DNA of 64,000 nucleotides from Psococerastis gibbosa (taxonomy: Eukaryota > Arthropoda > Insecta > Psocodea > Psocidae): NCBI GenBank assembly GCA_963971405.1, contig OZ020486.1:17817419-17881418 (forward strand), read 5' to 3'. Under the pieces are notes generated by a model. It made no database searches, was not told the DNA's origin, and worked only from the letters and a program-made list of their open reading frames with translations. Made by a program: the position numbers and the translations under genes. This document shows positions 11,884-24,111 of the stretch, piece by piece (positions within the stretch are counted from its first letter, which is position 1; the number at the start of each line of letters is the position of its first letter).

Positions 11884-11975
11884 ATTTATTGATTTAGCCG
11901 AATGGAAAATGAGGTATTTTGACGTTTTTGTATTTAATTGCAGATGCTTGGCAGCGGGTGCTGACAACTGCACGC

Positions 11976-12036
11976 ATGGCCGGCGGTTTCTTCGGCATTT
12001 GCGGGCTCCTTCTCCATCTTTATCTCAACTCATATC
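11976..12036 (+). CDS. CARP: CARP gene, signal-peptide exon (partial CDS)
   Basis: Seen: an acceptor (tttaattgcag, ending at 11943) opens an exon at 11944, and a strong donor GTAAGT starts at 12037. The ATG at 11976 opens a frame of 20 codons plus one base, reading MAGGFFGICGLLLHLYLNSY: a short start, a hydrophobic core and small residues, as in a signal peptide. The leftover C joins the two bases TT at the start of the 57455 exon to make a Leu codon, so the open frame continues as LVSGVSWEEWW. Bases 11944-11975 would be 5' UTR; they hold a 6-codon upstream ORF starting at the first base of the exon. Known: CARPs of the CA10/CA11 group are secreted or surface proteins with an N-terminal signal peptide. 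Inference: this is the start exon, and cleavage probably falls near the VSG. The exon is GC-rich against AT-rich flanks. It could instead be a membrane segment of an unrelated gene. Confidence 0.68.
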
Positions 12037-12053
12037 GTAAGTCTTCCCAATTA

Positions 12054-12429
12054 TTATTTTTTTGGAATAACGCATTTATTCTTCTTCTTGAGTTGGAATC
12101 TATTGATTTGTTTGCAGCGAATGTTGTTAGTCTTCTTCTCCACTCTTTTCTGTCTTGTGCGGTCCTTTTTAGTCGTTTGTAGGTGTCGCACCCTAGGTCC
12201 TTCATGACATCCCCTGGGCACTCCTTCCTCTGTCGTCCTCTTGAGTTGGTGCATTCAACCATGCCCTCAATGATGTTCTTGAGGAGCCCTTCGGTCTCAT
12301 TTGCCTCTTCTTGTTGAAATGGTTGCCATAATAGCTCTCTTTTCGTTATTCTATGGAGCACTTCTTCGTTGGTTATGTGTTCTCTCCATGGAATTTTCAA
12401 AATTATTCTGTAGCACCACAACTCAAAGC
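12054..12429 (-). pseudogene. Non-LTR retrotransposon RT C-terminal relic (antisense, next to the CARP exon)
   Basis: The minus strand reads FELWCYRIILKIPW, then HITNEEVLHRI, ERGRQRKECPGD-like and AQDRKEWRRRL segments. This is the usual tail of RTE/Jockey-type reverse transcriptases: Trp-Cys-Tyr-Arg, Thr-Asn-Glu-Glu-Val-Leu, an RGR-rich stretch, then Asp-Arg-x-x-Trp-Arg. The Gly-His-Ile/Val-Leu-Arg block expected between the second and third parts is missing. It has no intact RT core (no YADD box). A short A-run near 12054 on the minus strand suggests the LINE 3' end. It sits 17 bp beyond the CARP donor at 12037 and opposes the host gene. Confidence 0.8.
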
Positions 12430-13655
12430 ATTTATTACTAAGTTATTGATAGATAACAGAGGTCAACAAAAAAAATATTTTTTTGTTTTTCTGGATATCT
12501 CGGTCGATTTCTATGTTATGAAGTCACCAGTTTTCGAATTCATTCATGTAAGTTCTGAATTGGCTCTTATGACTTTAGAGTGTTCTTGTGTAGGCTATTC
12601 TTTGTGCCAAAAACGGACTGCGGTGTCACTTATTTTCTGTTAAATGGAAATTTGTCCTTGAATTTTGTCAATACCTACATTGAGGAGTTACGACAAACAA
12701 AGAAATGATAATATTTAACGAAGAGGATTGTATCAAAAATATGTAATTTAAAACTAACAAGCTCGCCGGTAACTAAATAAATAATTTTAATAACTCATGT
12801 ACAGCGTGTGCAAAGTTTAAATTCTGAATCAGCTACTAATTGTAAATAAAATTTGCGTCCTCCGGTGATAGAGTTTCTGATTTTTGTTACACCGTTAATT
12901 AACCCAGTTATTTTATCATTTATGATTTTAGCTTACACAATCATTCTACGTTCCATTTTCGACTGGATCAATGGGCTGGATGGTGTGTGGGGCCGTTAAG
13001 CTACAGTATTCAGTATGTTAATCAACACAAAATATGAGGTCATGTTAATTTAGGCTCAGTTAACTAAGGAACTATAATTATTCAACCCCTAAAGCAGTAG
13101 CACAGCTGCTCGTAAAACCCGTCTCACCACAACCCATTATTGTATTGGGGCAACCAGGTGAAATTTAGAGGTCTATAAATAATACCCGCAAGTTTTCTTT
13201 CTCCACACACTGCTTACTTATTGCTGTAACAAATCAAAAATATTTCCAATGGGTCATCATCGCCAAACAATTGAATGTTGTTATTGGCTAAGCCCAGGAG
13301 ACCCCATTCCACATTGGGAAAATTTATAAGTTCTTGCAAGCCACCGCAAAATTCATGAAAAGTTGAAGCTCTAATGTATCCTATTCGCAGTCCATGTTCC
13401 CTATGGACACGCGTTCCATCACGTGGTTGGTGGTTCTACTTCTAAAGTATGTTGGATATGTAGAAGAATGCTATTGCTCTATGAGTATAACCGATTATAC
13501 GAGTATATCGTAGATCGATTAGTACAAACAATTATAAACATTATTATAGGTGGCTCGTATAATACAAAACCTTTTACATAGCGTTTTTCCAAATTTAATA
13601 GGAGCACCACCTGTAGACTGTAGACAAAACCATTCTAAAACACCCATGACTTCCG
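12430..13655. other. Unassigned intron stretch
   Basis: AT-rich, with no conserved coding, RNA or repeat signal recognised. Open frames such as 12353-12643 begin inside the RT relic on the opposite strand and have no family features. Confidence 0.4.
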
Positions 13656-13682
13656 CACACACACACACACACACACACACAC
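13656..13682 (+). repeat. (CA)n microsatellite
   Basis: About 13 CA repeats, followed by imperfect CA-rich sequence. Confidence 0.95.
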
Positions 13683-13728
13683 CTACACCACACACCGACC
13701 GGCGCAAATACTCGAAAGAGTCCCGCGC

Positions 13729-13731
<3 letters not shown>

Positions 13732-13766
<35 letters not shown>
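13732..13766 (+). repeat. A35 homopolymer
   Basis: Thirty-five consecutive A after 'agtcccgcgcctt'. It may be the tail of an old retroposed copy, but no parent was recognised upstream. Confidence 0.9.
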
Positions 13767-13768
<2 letters not shown>

Positions 13769-14601
13769 AGCATCGTGAGGTAGGTTTTGTAAATGGTTTG
13801 GAAATTCCAATTTGAAAGGTGCGTACCAAATCATCCGACTCTGCTGCGAAATCATATAGGAACAGGGAAACATTACAGAGTCGTTATTTATTTTCAGAAA
13901 GAAAAAACCAACCTGTTTTAGAAAATAATTATCATTCATTGATTTGAACAGATATTAAGTGACCAGGCAGTTTCATTTTTTTGAAAATAATTGGAACGGA
14001 TGCCTGAAACAATTATCATCTGAAAGGAAAAACCACCCATCAACGTTCCAATTAAGATCAAACCTTGTGAAACCCCTCAGGTAAAAGCAATATGAATCCA
14101 ATCATAAGAAGAATAGCGCTGAATCCCTGTGCCGGGTATTCGAAACAATGCCCACAGCGAAAACTAAGGAAACATTCACCTTAACAAGAAAACAATGATT
14201 AAAATTATCGATAAAAACTTGCGGTAGAGAATTATATTTACTTTGCCCTTATCTTGCTTCGCTGGGTTTCGCTGAAAAAATGAGAAACAGGAATTGCTGA
14301 TGGTAAGTTAAGGGTGGGGCGTAGTTTGAAGTGGGTGGCTTTCTTGTCGTAACAAGCTCCAAGTTTTCGAAACTGGTTTTAAGTAACCCTCTTCACCCGC
14401 CATTCATAGCAATCGTAAGTTTTTGTTAAGTCTGAAAAGTGCAACCTACTGTATGTACAGTTTCTCTATTGTGTTTTTTAACTTAAAAATTAGTTTTAGC
14501 TATAACCACAAACACCTACTACACTGTTCATGCTACTGAAACTTTCAGAAGGTTGCTTTACATCCACTAAAGCAGCAAGGGCGGATTTTGCCTCCAATTT
14601 A

Positions 14602-15045
14602 GGGGGGGGGGTGAGTGGGCAGATTCAGTGGATTATAACATTGAAAAACATTATTATTTTTAATTCCCACTGTAAACCCATTTTTATTTAGTGTAAGTTC
14701 ATTTATGTTGAGCGGTGGGGGGGGGGGGGGTTCCAGACAGTATAGGAGTTTTTAATGAACGTTGGCCTTATGCACTTCATGGATATTGAGTCGTCAATGT
14801 CAGATACAGGGATCATTTTAGGGGTTATAATCTCACTGGCCTTCGTGCAGATCTATTCACCAGCGATACGATTTAATTTATTCGGAAAATATTGTAACTA
14901 GCTTAGGTCGGATCTGACATCATGTGCTCAGGAAGGCATGGCTTGGGTGACACTAAATTATAACGGCTGTGAGAGCTCTTTTTTACTTTATGCACTATGA
15001 AATTGGAAATATTTCTTTTTCGTTGATGCTGGGGGGGGGGGGGGG
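14602..15045 (+). repeat. Cluster of three poly-G tracts
   Basis: G10 at 14602-14611, G14 at 14717-14730 and G15 at 15031-15045, all on the same strand within 445 bp. Text around the first and third ('gggcggattttgcctccaat', 'caggaccgccccctattaat') resembles degenerate copies of a common invertebrate dispersed repeat, but boundaries are not visible. Confidence 0.75.
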
Positions 15046-15358
15046 AACTGCCAGGACCGCCCCCTATTAATCCGACTCTGGCTGTTCAGAGTTCTTTTCA
15101 AAAATATAATTAATATGCCACAAACATATTGCAATCGAAATAGTCTATTGAATACTTCTTAAAAAATACATTGGTTCTTAATTTTTTACCTGAAATATTA
15201 TTACAATTATAAAAACTTAAAAACACGATAAATTACACTATTGCCAAAAAACCAACCACCTTTTTTTTTTACAAAAAATGTGGAACTATTTAAATTAAGT
15301 CTGCCGCAAGACAGTAGACTCAGCATGTCTTCAGATGAAGACGGTACCAATTTTCTTT

Positions 15359-15588
15359 TAAATAAATAAATAAATAAATAATGACTTTTTTTGTTCTATT
15401 ACTAAGCCAACCTGGCGGAGTTAGGGCTATAAAGCCCTCTCTTACACTCAACCAGGAAGGCCCGGGACCGCCTGCTTTACATGCCCTCCGAAGCATGGCC
15501 AGAAAATTTAGGAAGTGTAGGACTCGAACCAACAACCTTTCGGGTGAAAGTCAGAGTCCGTACCACTACTCTACATGTCCTGACAAAT
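15359..15588 (-). repeat. SINE-A copy 2 (tRNA-derived SINE, intact)
   Basis: On the minus strand it starts 'gtcaggacatgtagagtagt'. A box A-like GTAGAGTAGTGG lies at 15564-15575, and a B box GGTTCGAGTCC at 15520-15530, correctly spaced for a polymerase III promoter. The body has CCATGCTTCGGAGGGCATG and 'agagggctttatagccctaa', and the tail is (TTTA)n at 15359-15381. This copy gives the empty-site sequence for the MITE insertion at 10268. Confidence 0.85.
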
Positions 15589-15939
15589 GACTTCCTATTG
15601 AGGATATCGTTGTCTTAAAGGATTAGTCTGCGCTCCGTGTAATTTACGGTCTAAAATTCATATTTTCACAAGGAAATGAAGACGTGGACATGGAAGAATG
15701 TGGAACCCAAGACAGCATGAAAATGTTTTTCTTGGGAAGAAATCCCACCGGGGGCATGGAAACTTGAGGCGCTGCAATCATTTGTCTCCCCAATTTATTG
15801 GGGCCGCGGTTCATTACCCTATCCGTCCCATCTACCGCACTCAGATCCGCTCCATCTTTTACCTCCTGCTCTCATGCTGATACATACCATACTGTAGCCA
15901 CAAAATTCTCTACGCACTGGTCCCTTAAATACCCAACTT

Positions 15940-16200
15940 CGGGGGGCCGCGGGCAAAAGATAAGTCAGGGTCGTAGGCATAAGCTATGTGGGGGCCGTGT
16001 GTGCAAAGTGTGAACCCCTCAAAAATGCATAAAAGCATTTCAGGAAAAAAAACACATAATTTCCCGTCAATTCAAAACCTTTAATTTTTTTTGTATTTTT
16101 ATCTAAAAAAAAATCTCGTTTGTGGGGTCCGGAATTTTAGGCAATTTGGGGGAGCCGTGGGCCTGTGTCTCAACTGCCCATGGGTTAATACGGCACTGCT
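15940..16200 (+). repeat. Dispersed repeat D, copy 2
   Basis: Blocks GGGGGGCCGCGGGCAAAAGA, GTGGGGGCCGTGTG, 'gtttgtggggtccggaattt', GCCGTGGGCCTGTG and 'cccatgggttaat', in the same order as 1757-1965 but diverged. Confidence 0.6.
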
Positions 16201-18339
16201 GGTCCCTGAAATACCTCACTTCCATCGAGCAGTAGTTAATATTAAGTCAACATCGGCGAAGACTTGCCTCCAAAATGCTTGTTGGTTTGCCGTCTGTTAT
16301 AACCAATGCAAACTGTTATTGTATAATTTTTGGTTTACATTTCCTGTAAACATCAGCACTGAGAATTCTTGTTTTCATATTTCGGACATACCCACTAACC
16401 CTAATGTTAATTCCAACTCTTTGGAGGCAAAATTTTTTTTCCCCATAGAAATTGAAATTTAAGATACACTCCCCACTATGTGTTTTTTTAATAGAAAAAA
16501 TAAACCATACACTGCAATTTATATAAAAATATAGAGAAATATTCTTTTCTTTCTGCTAATTCCACAATGATTAGATCGACTATGCATGTGAATTTTGATT
16601 TTGTATAGGCCTACTTATAGGATTTCCTTCACCAATTGTCCCTTAAAACAAAGATTTTTTTCTTTCTTAAATTAGTAAAGGCTACCGTGTAAGTGAGAAG
16701 GAAGGCTGGTCTGCTCTCCGCAATTGATAGGTCTGTCCAGTGAGGAAATGTTAAACAAAAGTTTGTCGCATTCTTCACAATTTTTTATTTCGGTGTTGAC
16801 GTTGCTTTGTTCAATTTTCTGATGCATTTGTTAATTATAATAGTTATTAAGAGACAGGCCGAATGGGGAAATTCTTATATGTGTTAAAAAATAAATTTCA
16901 TAGGATCTGTCAATGTTCGTTAACAGCCTCCCTTTTTTCAAAAAATTAGTATAACTGTAAATTAAAAATTACTGCCCAATACTTCCTCTCTGTTTCTCTT
17001 TTCTGAACCAGGTATCATTGAGAAATTAGTAAAATGAAAACATGTGCCTCTACATTTTCATAAATTTACAGTATGTGGCCGTCACTGGCACCAATTGACC
17101 ACAGCAGTAAATTGATTTTTATAGAAAATAATGTCCGGCGGAAGAATTCACAGAACACTGTTTCACTGAACTCTGAATGTTATTGACGGACGTATGCTAT
17201 GCTAAACGATTCTCCTCTACGATATACCTTTGCCGTGATATTAATTGACTTCTCACAAATAACAGATAGTGCGGGTGTGATCATTAAAAAATAAAAGAAA
17301 CAAGACCAGTAAGATGTCAAAAGCATATTTTTTTCGTAAAACTACTCTCCATGGTCAAAATTGCCCGTTTATTTTCACTGGTAATTAAGTTACTCGAGGT
17401 AACTTCAGGTATTTCATTTAACATCCGAGAAATTATAAAACTCTATTATTGTGTAGGCTTGCTCTGCACAATAATAAAAAACGGAAATGAGAACTCTTTA
17501 ATGATAAAAAAAGTCGCGTCGCGACAATCTGATATTTCCCAACAGGAAAAAAATTCTTGAGATGGGAAATAATTAAAATAGGAATCAGGAAGGGGTTGGA
17601 AACTGAGGTGACACATATTTGAGCGGACCGAGGAATGCATAGTGGAACGAGACGTTGATGACTTCCACATTAATGTGGGGGCTACAGAAATAGGGGGTGG
17701 GGGTCCTGGAATTTTAATTGTTCCTCTAATGGTCTCCGGGCCTCTCAAAACCTTTTTTCCTTTCCCTGTCTCGCTACATCTCGGTAAAACCCTTTTCCTA
17801 CTCAGAAAAGCATTTGCCTTTAGGTGGTCTTCCCCGATTTCAACTGTCAAATTACTTAAGTTTCCACTGAATAAAATTTATTATGATATTCGCGGATTAC
17901 GATTTTCAATTTGAGCATGACATTTATACTAGGGAGCTATCACTTTAACTTCACACCTGTTGGATTTTCCGTCTATTCAATTTTGAGAACGAGCATTTCA
18001 GAGTTGAGATTAGTGAGGTTTTGTGTTATTAAATGATGTTTCAACTTTGTAAACTTGTTATCTGTGATCAACATGTGCTCCTTGAAATATTTTAGACTTT
18101 ACATTTCAATATTTGTTTACTCTTTCCTTATAGGTTAATACGGTCATCGACATAGCTTGTGGAAACTTATATTGAAGCATTGTACGTACTATAGGTATGT
18201 TACATAATACTGACATTAAACTATCTTACGCTCAATCCTCTAATTCCGATTGTGGAAACTTAACTTGAGATTTAAGTGCATACGACAACACCTATGTACG
18301 TACCCTAATTTAAGACAACGAGTGGGCTAATACGGTCAC
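16201..18339. other. Unassigned intron stretch
   Basis: AT-rich. The frame at 17446-17850 (minus) and its plus-strand shadow at 17642-17914 have no recognisable domain or splice signals. A short block at about 17080-17110 ('caccaattgaccacag') weakly resembles 19795-19830, 55710-55775 and 63345-63380. Confidence 0.35.
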
Positions 18340-18860
18340 CAATCGTTTGGCTTGGTTAGACTAGGGCTGAGCTGCAGGCTACTAGCGGGGTCACAGCTGG
18401 CGGATAGCGAAGAGGCACCAGATAAGGTGGCTAGCAGCGAATATAACGAATAAGCAGTCCCCGACCAAGCAGCGGCTTAATCGGAGGGTATGGTGGCCCG
18501 TCTGGTGCTACAGGCTTGTCTAGAAAAAGCCACCGTAGCCCGAGGATGACTATGTGACGGGGCGAGTAATTGCCCCCACTAAATAAGCAACCAATACTAG
18601 GGCACCCTTTTGTCCTGGGGTTGACAAACTGACCCCAAAGGCGGAGGAACTCAATTGAAGAGTCAACGGCATAAGGGTAGAGAAAGCATAGGGAAACCAC
18701 TGCATTACAATTCCCTAGTACAGTCATTATGACCTAGTACATTCGTTACTCTGCATACTTGACTTCCTTGTGAGTTCGAAGTACGGTATCTGCGGGTTCA
18801 CAATTGTCATGATGATTGCCAATCTGCGATAGAAGAGGCACTGGAAGTAGAAGAAGACTG
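18340..18860 (+). repeat. Dispersed repeat C, uninterrupted copy
   Basis: A GC-moderate ~520-bp segment. From 18599 ('agggcacccttttgtcctgg') it matches 37573-37687 and then 37973-38098, including GGCGGAGGAACTCAAT, 'gggaaaccactgcattacaa', ACTTGACTTCCTT and GAAGTACGGTATCT. It looks like the 5' or 3' non-coding part of a LINE, but no coding part is attached. It provides the empty site for the SINE-B insertion at 37699. Confidence 0.7.
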
Positions 18861-21800
18861 TATTAGCCGTTAGTAAAATGGTGCATGTAGAATAACGTTT
18901 ATTTTTGGGAAATCGCTTTCGTCATCAGATGAAACCCAAGATCATGCTAGATACTACTCTATTTTATATGAAAATTTGAAGTAGACATCCCTTTTTTGTC
19001 TGAACTTTCTTATTTTATATTTTGGTAGTACCTGAGCTAATTCAGGTTTAGAGCACTAGTATAAATTATCCCGCTTATTTTATTGAGATCGGACTTTCGT
19101 GTTTTACGGCACCTCCCTACCAATTTTAAATTTAACTCCAAGGGAAACGAAATCTCTGAGCACTGAAGTGCAACTCGGTAGAAAATGATGTTAACAGGAA
19201 AAACTCTTTTTGAATGAGCCGCATTGGAGTGAAGTAAATTGGATACAATTAAAAATGAAAGTGGTAATTAATTGAAGGTTCGATGGCGGGGTTGCGGGCC
19301 ATCCATCAAGGCGTCTAATGATGTGATTTGGCCCGAGCTTGCTCACGGAATCCTATCAATAGGAAAAAACCGAAGAAAGAGCGGGGTAAAAACCGTTGGA
19401 ACCTTTCATTTATCACCTGGCCACTTACACTCCCACCTCTCGACCTTTTCCACAAACACTCGGACTCGTTCCCTTCCATCACCGCGACACACCGCTTTTA
19501 CGATTCCCCATTTTGGTCCTTTACCCACTTATGTAACTTTAATGGACCACGGGCCGGATAAATTCAAAGACGCAGTTTCTATATAAATAATATCGATTTT
19601 GAAGTAGTATTTAAGATAAAAGTGTACAGGTAATCTATAATTTCTCAGGAAATGTCGATCGTAGGGCTATCGCGATTATGTCACATCCCTCCATGATCAT
19701 ACATTAAGAAATCGTAGGGAAAAAGTGAACGTAGAGCTAAGCATTGTGTCACATCTATCAGAAGAAATGTTCCGCTACATTTTGATGTACATTATTCGGC
19801 CGTCACTAACATCGATTGGCCACAGTTATTGAACTGAAAAGTACAGTGAGTATGTCAGGTGGAGGGAGTTAAAAAACTGATGTACTGTAAATGTAAAGGA
19901 ACGTTTCTTCTAAGCTGTGTGACAGTTTCTACAACTCTACAATAGGGCCATGTGGTATTTGACTTAGTGCAAAAATTGGCGATGGGTCCGATTTGATCTT
20001 AACAGAGAATTGAGATGTTGCATGATTTTCAGTTTCCCACTAATAAAATCTAAATCGTAAAAACGACTCATGGCGCACTATTACGCCAAACACATGCAGC
20101 GTAACTATATTTCTATACCTTACAGGTCTGCAATGCTGGTGCATTGGCGCAAAAAACAGAAGCAGCCGCATCCTTCTATCTTAATTAAATCACCCCTCAT
20201 ATATTTTTTAGATGCAACCTACCAGGGGAATTTTATTTGATAGGGCTGAGAAAACGATAAAGTGGCGCCTGGAAAATTGCATTTTCCCGGTCCATAACGC
20301 CTGCATCCTGCTAATCTGATAACTATCGCTTACTTTTTATAACCTCCCCCTCATTTGTAACAAACATTATAGTCGCAATTAACTTTTTACCACTTTTTTA
20401 CATCATAAGCTGTAAACGACGCCTTTAAATTAATCTGCAAAGTAGCCGGAGTTACGGCCTTATACTGCGTATACTCATATGATAGGGCACTGTCGTATTG
20501 TGGTGGGATTTCTTCTTCTGGGTTCACACTTAACAAACCTAATTGACCAATGCATTAGAAAAAGGGCATCCGTTCTGTCTAAGCAGCAATAATATTTCTC
20601 TGTGCTAAAATATTCAGTGGACGAGTCATGCCTTTCTGGTGTTGTTCTATTTTTTAGTGCTACATTCAATAATTATCTGATGCTACAAAACTGGCAGGAT
20701 GAAGCCTTTCCGGTGTTGTTCTGGTTTTAGCCATGTGCCCTAGGATAACTCTCCGGTGTTGTATGTGTTGTTGAGTCAATTTGTAACTCGGCCCGTTTTT
20801 CCGGAAAAAATAATATTATGTTTCCCTTTAAGTAGCCATGCGTTATAGTTAAGTGCAAATCGGGCACCCCGCTACTTTTTTTTAAATAATAAGTAGAATC
20901 TCACATCAAATATTCATTGTAGAGCTGTAAAAAATATCATAGGTATTAGAAAAAATACTGCTCTTAATTTTTATACATGATGTGACGCATCAAAATGAAG
21001 AGAAGTGTCGTATTTCTTTCAATGCCTATGACAAAATTTAATTTTAATTTACGTAAAAAAGATTACCTATATCACTATCAGTGTTAAAAACATTGATTCT
21101 GTATCTTTTATGCCTGTGGCAATAAAATTCCCTATGCTAAAATACTCAAGGCCAGTGTGAAGCCTTTGCAGTGTTGTTCTTAGTATTGTGTGTCCATTTT
21201 GATTTAGCTTAGTTTATTTTCAATAAGCCCCTTGCTGAAAAGTACAGCTGTAAATTCTTACGAACCTACTATTTCACACTTTAATTCATCTTCACAAATG
21301 TCCTGTTAATATATTGTAACACTTAAAACACTATATTTTCAAAGTAAGTACCCGGAGCAAAAATACGGTATAGAGAACTTCACGGGGCCTGCCACTATAA
21401 TAGTAAATGTATAATAAGGTATTGTATAAGCTATGCATGGATTGTCTTTAATTATGAGGGTAGTGAATATTGATAAGTTTGTGTATGGGCTAGGACGCTA
21501 AGTAATTACGAAATGTGCCTGAAATGTTTCTGGGACAAGAGGGAACATGACATCTATGAAATTTCAAAGGGAATTTTCAGAATGTTCATAGCCTACCAAC
21601 TTTTATAAATTTACTCTCTTAAAAGGTAAATTTAGAAACAGTCATCTAAAAGGTTGCAGAAGAAAGCCACGTTTTATTATCTTGGCCCTTCGAAATGTTT
21701 TTCAAATGGTGCTTTCCGCAACAAAGTGGGTTTTGAAATAGCCCTCACTTTTTCATTTTTCTAATGGTAGTGAAGTTGGTTTGCTTGTCCGGTGAATCTT

Positions 21801-22080
21801 TTGGTTTGTCCACTTAATTATTATTATAATCATACAATTACTTACATATTACATAAGCCATACGGTTCTAAATTAATCTTCAATGCGTATAATGTACACT
21901 TTTCATGATTGTGGAAGTAGACTTAAATTAATTTTTTTTGTTAAAAAAAGTTAATATGTATATATTTATTTTATTTAGTTTTATATTTATATTTTATTTT
22001 CATATTTCGTCCTCACTGGGTACTCCACCAAGTGACGGAAATATAATTATTGAAAAAATAATGAGTTACAAAACAATTAA
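18861..22080. other. Unassigned intron stretch with minor local repeats
   Basis: No gene seen. A ~45-bp motif ('gctaaaata...cctttc.ggtgttgttct') occurs three times, at 20605-20650, 20685-20731 and 21136-21181. Frames at 19272-19586 are short and lack splice sites or domains. Confidence 0.4.
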
Positions 22081-22226
22081 ATGAATGTATCCGATTTCGA
22101 TGGCCAGGTGGTAACATGCTTGCACTTGTGCTACTCTTTACACGCCATGCGATCGGAGACGTGTCGTAACTCAACACGGCTACTAACCTACAGAGGCGAC
22201 TGAAGAGGTCAATCGGATACATTCAT
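22081..22226. repeat. Short element with 16-bp terminal inverted repeats
   Basis: ATGAATGTATCCGATT at 22081-22096 is the exact complement of 22211-22226. The interior holds CGATCGGAGACGTGTCGTAA and 'ctcaacacgg'. Related fragments occur at 22300-22390, 25824-25925, 32070-32225 and 33640-33672, so this is a dispersed small family, probably a MITE or SINE derivative. Confidence 0.6.
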
Positions 22227-23730
22227 TAAATAATTGTTTGTATGCGATTAATCTTTAAAAAAAAAACTCTTCAATCGCCTCACTAAGTCCCCTAATAGGT
22301 ACTTGTCTCGAGTTACGACACGTTTCCGACCGTAAGGTGCGTAGAGACTCGCACAAGTACAAGCACGTAGTCGCTCTTACGCCTTACGCCATGCTGTTTA
22401 CCAACATTTAGGAAAGATTCCCCGTAATAACTGATAATCAGCCGCTAATGTCGTTGTTGCTTGTACTGCATGTACTGACACTGTAATAAATATTTCGTTT
22501 ACCTATTCAGCAACTATACCGCCGAAGACTTTTGGGTTTCATTGTAGAACCATTTTGGCATCATCAACATCTTGAAGGCAATGACAGTGCTTTTGCCATT
22601 CTGCTCATCATGCCTTGGCGAGCAAGGGTTTCCACGTTTGCTCTCTGTAAAGCACCTGGACTGCAGCTCTTCAAAAAAAGTAATGCCGAAGTTCAAAGCT
22701 CTCAATAAATAACTATCTGTTTTTATATTATTTTAAATTGTAAGTTGCATTAAAAAAATGTTTTTACTTGAGCTATCAGGACTTAATATATATATATATT
22801 GGCAAGGAGGCACAGTTCGACTATTATTTTTTCTAGGGAGCCACGAATTTTTGCGCTTGAGAACCCCTAGATTACACCATTGAGGCATTAAAGTTAATTT
22901 TGTGTGTATTAGCACCACGCTTATCGAGGTCCCGGTGATGGGGGTGATGCACTTAATTTTAATGCCTCGCCTACTTGTTGTATTGTAGCTGCTTTAGATT
23001 TTGTTTAACTATTAGACGCCATTTATAGAGATTTTTACCTCGTTTTCATTGTTGGTATGCCTGACCAGCGTTGATATAATCACCTCAACCCAAACACTCA
23101 CACATCAACGTCGCTCCGCAACTCTGGCCAATTCATTATCCCCGAAAAGACGCCGGACAAATTGCGGAATTTGGTAATGGATTTGGCACATCAATCTCCT
23201 CTATTTGGATTGGTAGAAGCATAGCGGCGGAATGCGCAATTCGTGGTTGTGGCTGATGGTCCCATTTCTCACATCTTTGTGTTCTCTTTTCATATTCTCA
23301 TGGCTCTGTGGTATTGTTTGTCGGTGAAGAAGCTTTCCTTCCGCTTAGCCTCCCTTTGTCATTTTTATCATTGTTGTAACAACGACCTTTGCGTGGGGCT
23401 CTAAGTATTTCACTCTCACTCTTTTCTTTCTAATCTTTTGTAAGATACTTTCTTTGAGACAATACACGGAGGCCCTTCCAAATTTTTTTTCCTTGTGTGA
23501 ATGAGTGGATGACGTTTATTAGATCTGCTGAAGCTTTCTATAGTAATTAATTATCTATCATCATAATGCCATTATTGCCTGCTATGAGAATACGCTTATG
23601 GTTTTTTATGACCCTTCGTATTAATTTATCGCGGTTGCAGCTACATTTAAATGTCGATATTAATTTTGTGATGACACAGACAGAACAGAATGTGAATTAC
23701 AGGACTTTCTCTGATAGCTCCTCTTCGTAA
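22227..23730. other. Unassigned intron stretch
   Basis: The first 170 bp contain a reversed partial copy of the preceding element (22300-22390). The minus-strand frame at 22514-22705 has no recognised family. Nothing else supported. Confidence 0.35.
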
Positions 23731-24111
23731 GGCGCCCATTCCATTGACCGGCTAGGGCTATTTCCAAAAACAGTGACTTGGTAGCAGACATTCAAGACTT
23801 AGGTTGCGTTTCCACCGATCTAGCATTGCAGAATGCAAATGACATTGACGGAAATTAGTATTTTTCTTTTTATAGAAATTTATTAAAATGTGTGTACTTA
23901 ACATTATCCCATGACGCCATTTTTTAATTTTAGTTTGTTTGTGATTTTACTGTGTGATCATTGATCAATTCTAACTATGGCATAGAGGAAAATAAACATT
24001 TCCGTCAATTCTGCAATGCGAGGTCGGTGGAAACGCCACCTAAGCCTTGAATGTCTGCTACCACGTCACTGTTTTTGGAAATAGCCCTAGCCGGTCAATG
24101 GAATGGGCACC
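23731..24111. mobile_element. PIF/Harbinger-type MITE, composite form, copy 2
   Basis: 381 bp, flanked by TAA at 23728-23730 and 24112-24114. Termini GGCGCCCATTCCATTGACCG / complement, with the same nested inner termini and A/T-rich centre as 2132-2515. Non-coding and close to copy 1 in sequence. Confidence 0.85.

Noticed and set aside
13519-13939. Frames with poly-Phe, poly-Lys or Thr-His repeats
   Set aside because: Direct translation of the A35 and (CA)n tracts.
17446-17914. 134- and 90-codon overlapping frames as a gene pair
   Set aside because: No domain, no splice signals, and both strands open together, which suggests composition rather than coding.
22514-22705. Minus-strand frame with a DEQNGKSTVIAFKML-like stretch
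   Set aside because: It looks protein-like but I could not link it to a family, and it has no start context or exon boundaries.
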